A stretch of 64,000 nt of DNA from Pseudomonas flavescens (GTDB lineage Bacteria > Pseudomonadota > Gammaproteobacteria > Pseudomonadales > Pseudomonadaceae): positions 3,348,001-3,412,000 of the forward strand of contig NZ_JACBYV010000001.1 in the NCBI RefSeq assembly GCF_013408425.1. The letters are read 5' to 3'. Numbering within the stretch: the first letter of the stretch is position 1; each line of letters starts with the position of its first letter. Both the position numbers and the translations under genes were made by a program. This document shows positions 60,460 to 64,000 of the stretch, in pieces. The notes under the pieces are model-generated. The model had not been told where the DNA came from. It did no database searches and was given only the letters and a program-made list of their open reading frames with translations.

Positions 60460-62433
60460 TTAAGCCTGCTTAGCCTTTGCTTGAATGTGTGCCTTCTCGA
60501 TGCGTTCGATTTCATCGGGCTGCACGTAGTAGTCGACGTCCGTGTTGTAGCTGTTGCGAATCAGGACGGCGAAGGTACCCACGAAGCTCAATGCAGCCAG
60601 CCACCAGATGTGCCAGATCAGCGCGAAACCGAAGGCCAGAGCACCTACGGACATGATCAGGCCAACGCCGGTGTTCTTCGGCATGTGGATCGGCGAGTAC
60701 TTGGTGGGCGCAGCCGGCAGACCGTCACGCTTCATTTCGTGGAACTCGTCGATACGATCACCACGCGGGGTGACCGCGAAGTTGTAGAACGGCGGTGGCG
60801 ACGAAGTCGACCATTCCAGGGTACGAGCGTCCCATGGGTCGCCAGTCACGTCGGCCAGTTCCTTGCGCTTGATGATCGACACAGCGAACTGGATCAGGGT
60901 GCAGAGGATACCGATACCGATCAGCACGGCGCCGACCACGGCGATGTGCAGCCACGGCTCCCATTCCGGGTTGGTGGTGCTGTTCAGACGACGGGTCATG
61001 CCCATGAAGCCGAGGATGTACAGCGGCATGAACGCCAGGTAGAAACCGACGATCCAGAACCAGAACGATGCCTTGCCCCAACCTTCGTGCAGCTTGAAGC
61101 CGAACGCTTTCGGGAACCAGAAGGTGATACCGGCCATGTAGCCGAATACCGCACCGCCGATGATCACGTTGTGGAAGTGGGCGATCAGGAACAGGCTGTT
61201 GTGCAGCAGGAAGTCAGCACCTGGAACGGCCAGCAGTACGCCGGTCATACCACCGATGGAGAAGGTGATGATGAAGCCCAGGGTCCACAGGATCGGCGAA
61301 GTGAACTCCAGACGACCGCGGTACATGGTGAACAGCCAGGTGAAGATTTTCACACCGGTCGGGATGGCGATGATCATCGTCGCGATACCGAAGAAGGCGT
61401 TGACGCTGGCGCCGGAGCCCATGGTGAAGAAGTGGTGCAGCCATACCACGAACGACAGTACGGTGATCGCCACGGTAGCCCAGACCATCGAGGCATAGCC
61501 GAACAGACGCTTGCGAGCGAACACCGAGGTTACTTCGGAGAACACGCCGAAGGCCGGCAGGATCAGGATGTACACCTCAGGGTGGCCCCAGGCCCACAGG
61601 AGGTTGACGTACATCATCGGGTTGCCACCAGCTTCGTTAGTGAAGAAGTGGAAATCCAGGTAGCGATCCAGAGTCAGCATGCCGAGTACGGCGGTCAGAA
61701 TCGGGAACGCGCCGCAGATGATCACGCTGGTGCACAGGATGGTCCAGGTGAAGATCGGCATTTTCATCAGGGTCATGCCAGGGGCACGCATCTTGATGAT
61801 GGTCACGAAGAAGTTGACACCGGTCAGCAGCGTACCGATACCGGATATCTGCAGCGCCCATATGTAGTAGTCGACCCCGACTCCCGGACTGTACTCGATG
61901 CCTGACAGCGGTGGATACGCGACCCAGCCGGTCATGGCGAACTCGCCCACGAACAGCGAAACGTTGGTCAGCAGTACACCCACCACGAAGAGCCAGAAGC
62001 TCAGCGAGTTGAGGAACGGGAAGGCAACGTCGCGCGCACCGATCTGCAGCGGCGTGACGATGTTCATCAGACCGACCACCAGTGGCATGGCCACGAAGAA
62101 GATCATGATCGTACCGTGAGCGGTGAAGATCTGATCGTAGTGGTGCGGTGGCAGATACCCTTCGGAGCCGCCAGTGGCGATCGCCAGCTGGGTACGCATC
62201 ATGATCGCGTCGGCGAAGCCGCGCAGCAGCATGACCAGGGCGACGATGATGTACATCACGCCGATTTTCTTGTGGTCGACCGAAGTCAGCCATTCGTGCC
62301 ACAGGTAGCCCCACTTCTTGAAGTAGGTCAGGGCGGCGAACAGCCCGAGACCACCCAGCACCACGGCAATCATCGTGACGACAAGGATGGGCTCGTGCAG
62401 GGGTATTGCATCTAGTGTCAGCTTTCCGAACAT
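60460..62433 (-). CDS. cyoB: cytochrome bo3 oxidase subunit I
   Basis: 657-aa catalytic subunit that reduces oxygen and pumps protons. It holds haem b, haem o3 and CuB. Visible ligands and motifs: [39 protein letters not shown] (CuB His and Tyr crosslink), WLHHFFTMG, and [20 protein letters not shown] (haem ligands). The insertions are those of ubiquinol rather than cytochrome c oxidases, in keeping with CyoA. Confidence 0.97.
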   Translation of the reverse strand: MFGKLTLDAIPLHEPILVVTMIAVVLGGLGLFAALTYFKKWGYLWHEWLTSVDHKKIGVMYIIVALVMLLRGFADAIMMRTQLAIATGGSEGYLPPHHYDQIFTAHGTIMIFFVAMPLVVGLMNIVTPLQIGARDVAFPFLNSLSFWLFVVGVLLTNVSLFVGEFAMTGWVAYPPLSGIEYSPGVGVDYYIWALQISGIGTLLTGVNFFVTIIKMRAPGMTLMKMPIFTWTILCTSVIICGAFPILTAVLGMLTLDRYLDFHFFTNEAGGNPMMYVNLLWAWGHPEVYILILPAFGVFSEVTSVFARKRLFGYASMVWATVAITVLSFVVWLHHFFTMGSGASVNAFFGIATMIIAIPTGVKIFTWLFTMYRGRLEFTSPILWTLGFIITFSIGGMTGVLLAVPGADFLLHNSLFLIAHFHNVIIGGAVFGYMAGITFWFPKAFGFKLHEGWGKASFWFWIVGFYLAFMPLYILGFMGMTRRLNSTTNPEWEPWLHIAVVGAVLIGIGILCTLIQFAVSIIKRKELADVTGDPWDARTLEWSTSSPPPFYNFAVTPRGDRIDEFHEMKRDGLPAAPTKYSPIHMPKNTGVGLIMSVGALAFGFALIWHIWWLAALSFVGTFAVLIRNSYNTDVDYYVQPDEIERIEKAHIQAKAKQA

Positions 62434-62436
62434 CGT

Positions 62437-63333
62437 TTATTCCTCCGCACCTGAATCGTGCGCGGCTTCGCTCACAGGGTTGCTCTTGTAATCGATGTAC
62501 TGGCCAAGGATCTGACGGAACAGACCAGGCTGAGCGTTGAAGTACTCGACGGGGTTGTTCTCGCTTGCCTTGCTCAGCAGCTGGTAGCTACCGTTGAAGT
62601 CCAGCGTGTTCGGCGACTGTTTGACCTTGGCCACCCACTGCTCGAACTCTTCGTTGCTGGTTGCATGAGTCTTGAACTTCATGCCCGAGAAACCGTGACC
62701 GCTGTAGTTGCCCGATACGCCGAAGAACTCGCCCGGCTCGTTGGCAATCAGATGCAGTTGAGTGCGCATGCCGCCCATGGCATAGACCATGCCGCCCAGC
62801 TGCGGGATGAAGAAGGTATTCATCACGGTCTGAGAGGTGATCTGGAAGCTCAGCGGGGTGTTCGCAGGAACGTACAGTTCATTGACGGTAGCGATGCCCT
62901 GCTCCGGGTAGATGAACAGCCATTTCCAATCCAGCGAAACCACTTCGACGACCAGTGGTTTGACATCGGATTCGATCGGCTTGTACGGGTCCAGCTCGTG
63001 CGTGGTCTTCCAGGTGATGACCGCCAGTACGGCGATGATCACGCAAGGAACGCCCCAGACGATGGCCTCGATCTTGTGCGAATGAGCCCACTCGGGCGCG
63101 TAGGTCGCGTCCTTGTTCGAGGAGCGATAGCGCCAGGCGAACAGAATGGTCATGAAAATGACGGGTACCACCACGATCAGCATCAGCAGAGTGGCGGTAA
63201 TGATGAGGTTGCGCTGCTCAATGCCGATCTGGCCTTTCGAATCGAAAAGAATCCAATCGCAGCCACTCAGGGAGACGGCCACGACAATCGTCAGAAGCGT
63301 GCGGAACAAGCGGTGGTACTTCTCTTCTCTCAT
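62437..63333 (-). CDS. cyoA: cytochrome bo3 oxidase subunit II
   Basis: 298-aa lipoprotein subunit. Lipobox LSGC at residues 22-25, two membrane helices (about 43-65 and 86-105), then the cupredoxin domain. It lacks the CuA Cys-x3-Cys ligands, as expected for a quinol oxidase; NTFFIPQLGGMVYAMGGMRTQLHLIANEPGEFFGVSGNYSGHGFSGM is typical. The ATG at 63333 has AAGG 8-9 bases upstream; a GTG ten codons earlier has no ribosome site. First gene of cyoABCDE. Confidence 0.95.
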   Translation of the reverse strand: MREEKYHRLFRTLLTIVVAVSLSGCDWILFDSKGQIGIEQRNLIITATLLMLIVVVPVIFMTILFAWRYRSSNKDATYAPEWAHSHKIEAIVWGVPCVIIAVLAVITWKTTHELDPYKPIESDVKPLVVEVVSLDWKWLFIYPEQGIATVNELYVPANTPLSFQITSQTVMNTFFIPQLGGMVYAMGGMRTQLHLIANEPGEFFGVSGNYSGHGFSGMKFKTHATSNEEFEQWVAKVKQSPNTLDFNGSYQLLSKASENNPVEYFNAQPGLFRQILGQYIDYKSNPVSEAAHDSGAEE

Positions 63334-63783
63334 TTCACGACCTTCAGCAAAGTGATATCCCACATAGCGTTCTGTTCAGCCTGATGCCCAATACGGCAGG
63401 GCATGCCAGGAAAACGGTGCACAGGCGCACCGAAATCGTTTCAGCATCGAAACTACTAAACGGAGGGGGCGACATTTTCGGTTACGCAGCCAAAAAAACC
63501 AACCGCATAACGACGATGGGCCTACAAATAGTCAGGGTGTATAGCTCGCCCCGCACTGCCCCAGCCCTACACCGCCGGCCGCAACCCTGCGCCCGGTGAT
63601 ATCTCGCTCAGCTCGCAAAGCCCCATGTGGCCGCACCTGTAGCGCGAGCCGAAACCGCGGCCCGCTGGCGGGCCGCGAATGGATGGATGAGTTGCGACTT
63701 ATAATAGTGGCTCATATCGGCGCGATTGCGCGGCAATATGTCGCACAGCAATAACCCTGAAAAAAGCAGGGCATTGCCTCAAA
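63334..63783. other. cyo promoter region, no gene seen
   Basis: About 450 bases. The region 63460-63560 is AT-richer and probably carries the cyoA promoter on the minus strand; no Anr box (TTGAT-N4-ATCAA) was found. A GC-rich stem GCGGCCCG-CTGG-CGGGCCGC near 63658-63677 may end the upstream minus-strand gene. A TATAAT on the plus strand (63700-63705) has no matching -35. Confidence 0.45.
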
Positions 63784-64000
63784 TCACGATCCTTCTACAG
63801 GCTTCCAATCACAGTAGCAGCCAACCGACATGGTATTGGCCGCGGAAACACTGCGGTTCGCCGAAAGCGCGTCGAGAATCGGTTCCACGAAACTGTTCGA
63901 GGAGTTGCACACCAACCCCTCGCTGTAGGGGCCAGCATAAGCCAGACGCCCCTGCTGATCCCAGATGGCGATGGCCGGGCTGGCCGGAATCGACTCCATG
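63784..64000 (-). CDS. 3' end of thioredoxin-like DUF6436-type protein (partial)
   Basis: Only the C-terminal 71 or so residues lie in the window; the gene continues beyond the right edge. ESIPASPAIAIWDQQGRLAYAGPYSEGLVCNSSNSF is a thioredoxin-fold second half (cis-Pro region 'PASPAIAIWD') and the tail has the cysteines GCYCDW. It resembles the thioredoxin-like DUF6436 proteins of Pseudomonas. Function unknown. Confidence 0.6.
   Translation of the reverse strand, partial: MESIPASPAIAIWDQQGRLAYAGPYSEGLVCNSSNSFVEPILDALSANRSVSAANTMSVGCYCDWKPVEGS

Noticed and set aside
63700-63705. Plus-strand TATAAT promoter for a small RNA near the right edge
   Set aside because: No -35 at 16-18 bases and no terminator of its own; insufficient evidence.

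Overview
The window looks like a chromosomal stretch of a Pseudomonas (Gammaproteobacteria). The base composition is GC-rich and coding is dense on both strands. The gene blocks have the order I know from that genus: aapJQMP; xerD-dsbC-hom-thrC; rpsP-rimM-trmD-rplS next to ffh, a ccsA/ypjD-like gene and a corC-like gene; moaCDE beside a PIN-PhoH gene; cyoABCDE; an OprD-family porin. The species call is inference from family recognition and synteny, because no database could be searched. I saw no rRNA, tRNA, CRISPR array, prophage or insertion sequence.

Layout. 1-5.5 kb: an NTF2-like protein and the aapJQMP amino-acid ABC importer (minus strand) with a predicted sigma-54 promoter. 5.6-11.3 kb (plus): a carboxylesterase, a cNMP-domain diguanylate cyclase behind a perfect Crp/Vfr-type palindrome, an M19 dipeptidase, an RhlB-type DEAD-box helicase and a DUF2157-like membrane protein. 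11.3-22.5 kb (minus): an eight-gene cassette that reads YjfI/DUF2170 - PspA - YqiJ-like OB-fold membrane protein - flotillin/YqiK - TerB-like protein - 1743-aa DUF3686 AAA ATPase - rhomboid protease - PLD/HKD protein. 22.5-36 kb: a secreted endonuclease I, then housekeeping operons (threonine synthesis, disulfide isomerase, XerD, thioesterase, ribosomal and SRP genes, purT). 36-44 kb: moaCDE, PIN-PhoH, yaaA, an SDR, small membrane proteins and a second diguanylate cyclase. 44-49 kb: a SWIM-SNF2 helicase, psiE with a decayed psiE fragment beside it, LexA-box yebG and a SirB1-like protein. 49-54 kb: gcvH-gcvP-gcvT behind a complete-looking sigma-54/enhancer/IHF control region. 54-64 kb: a lone CHMI isomerase, an OprD-type porin, small ORFs, a methyltransferase, the cyo terminal oxidase operon and the 3' end of a thioredoxin-like gene cut by the window edge.

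The most interesting part is the 11.3-22.5 kb cassette. PspA, flotillin and an OB-fold NfeD/YqiJ-like partner are known membrane-stress and lipid-microdomain proteins. Here they lie in one run with a very large AAA ATPase, and the last three genes (ATPase, rhomboid, PLD) are translationally coupled. The first gene begins with a ribbon-helix-helix-like segment, and the only visible operator, a pair of 11-bp inverted arms around a sigma-70-like promoter, lies directly upstream of it. I infer a self-regulated membrane-integrity module able to sense (PspA/flotillin), remodel (ATPase) and act in or at the membrane (rhomboid protease, PLD hydrolase). The function itself is not visible in sequence.
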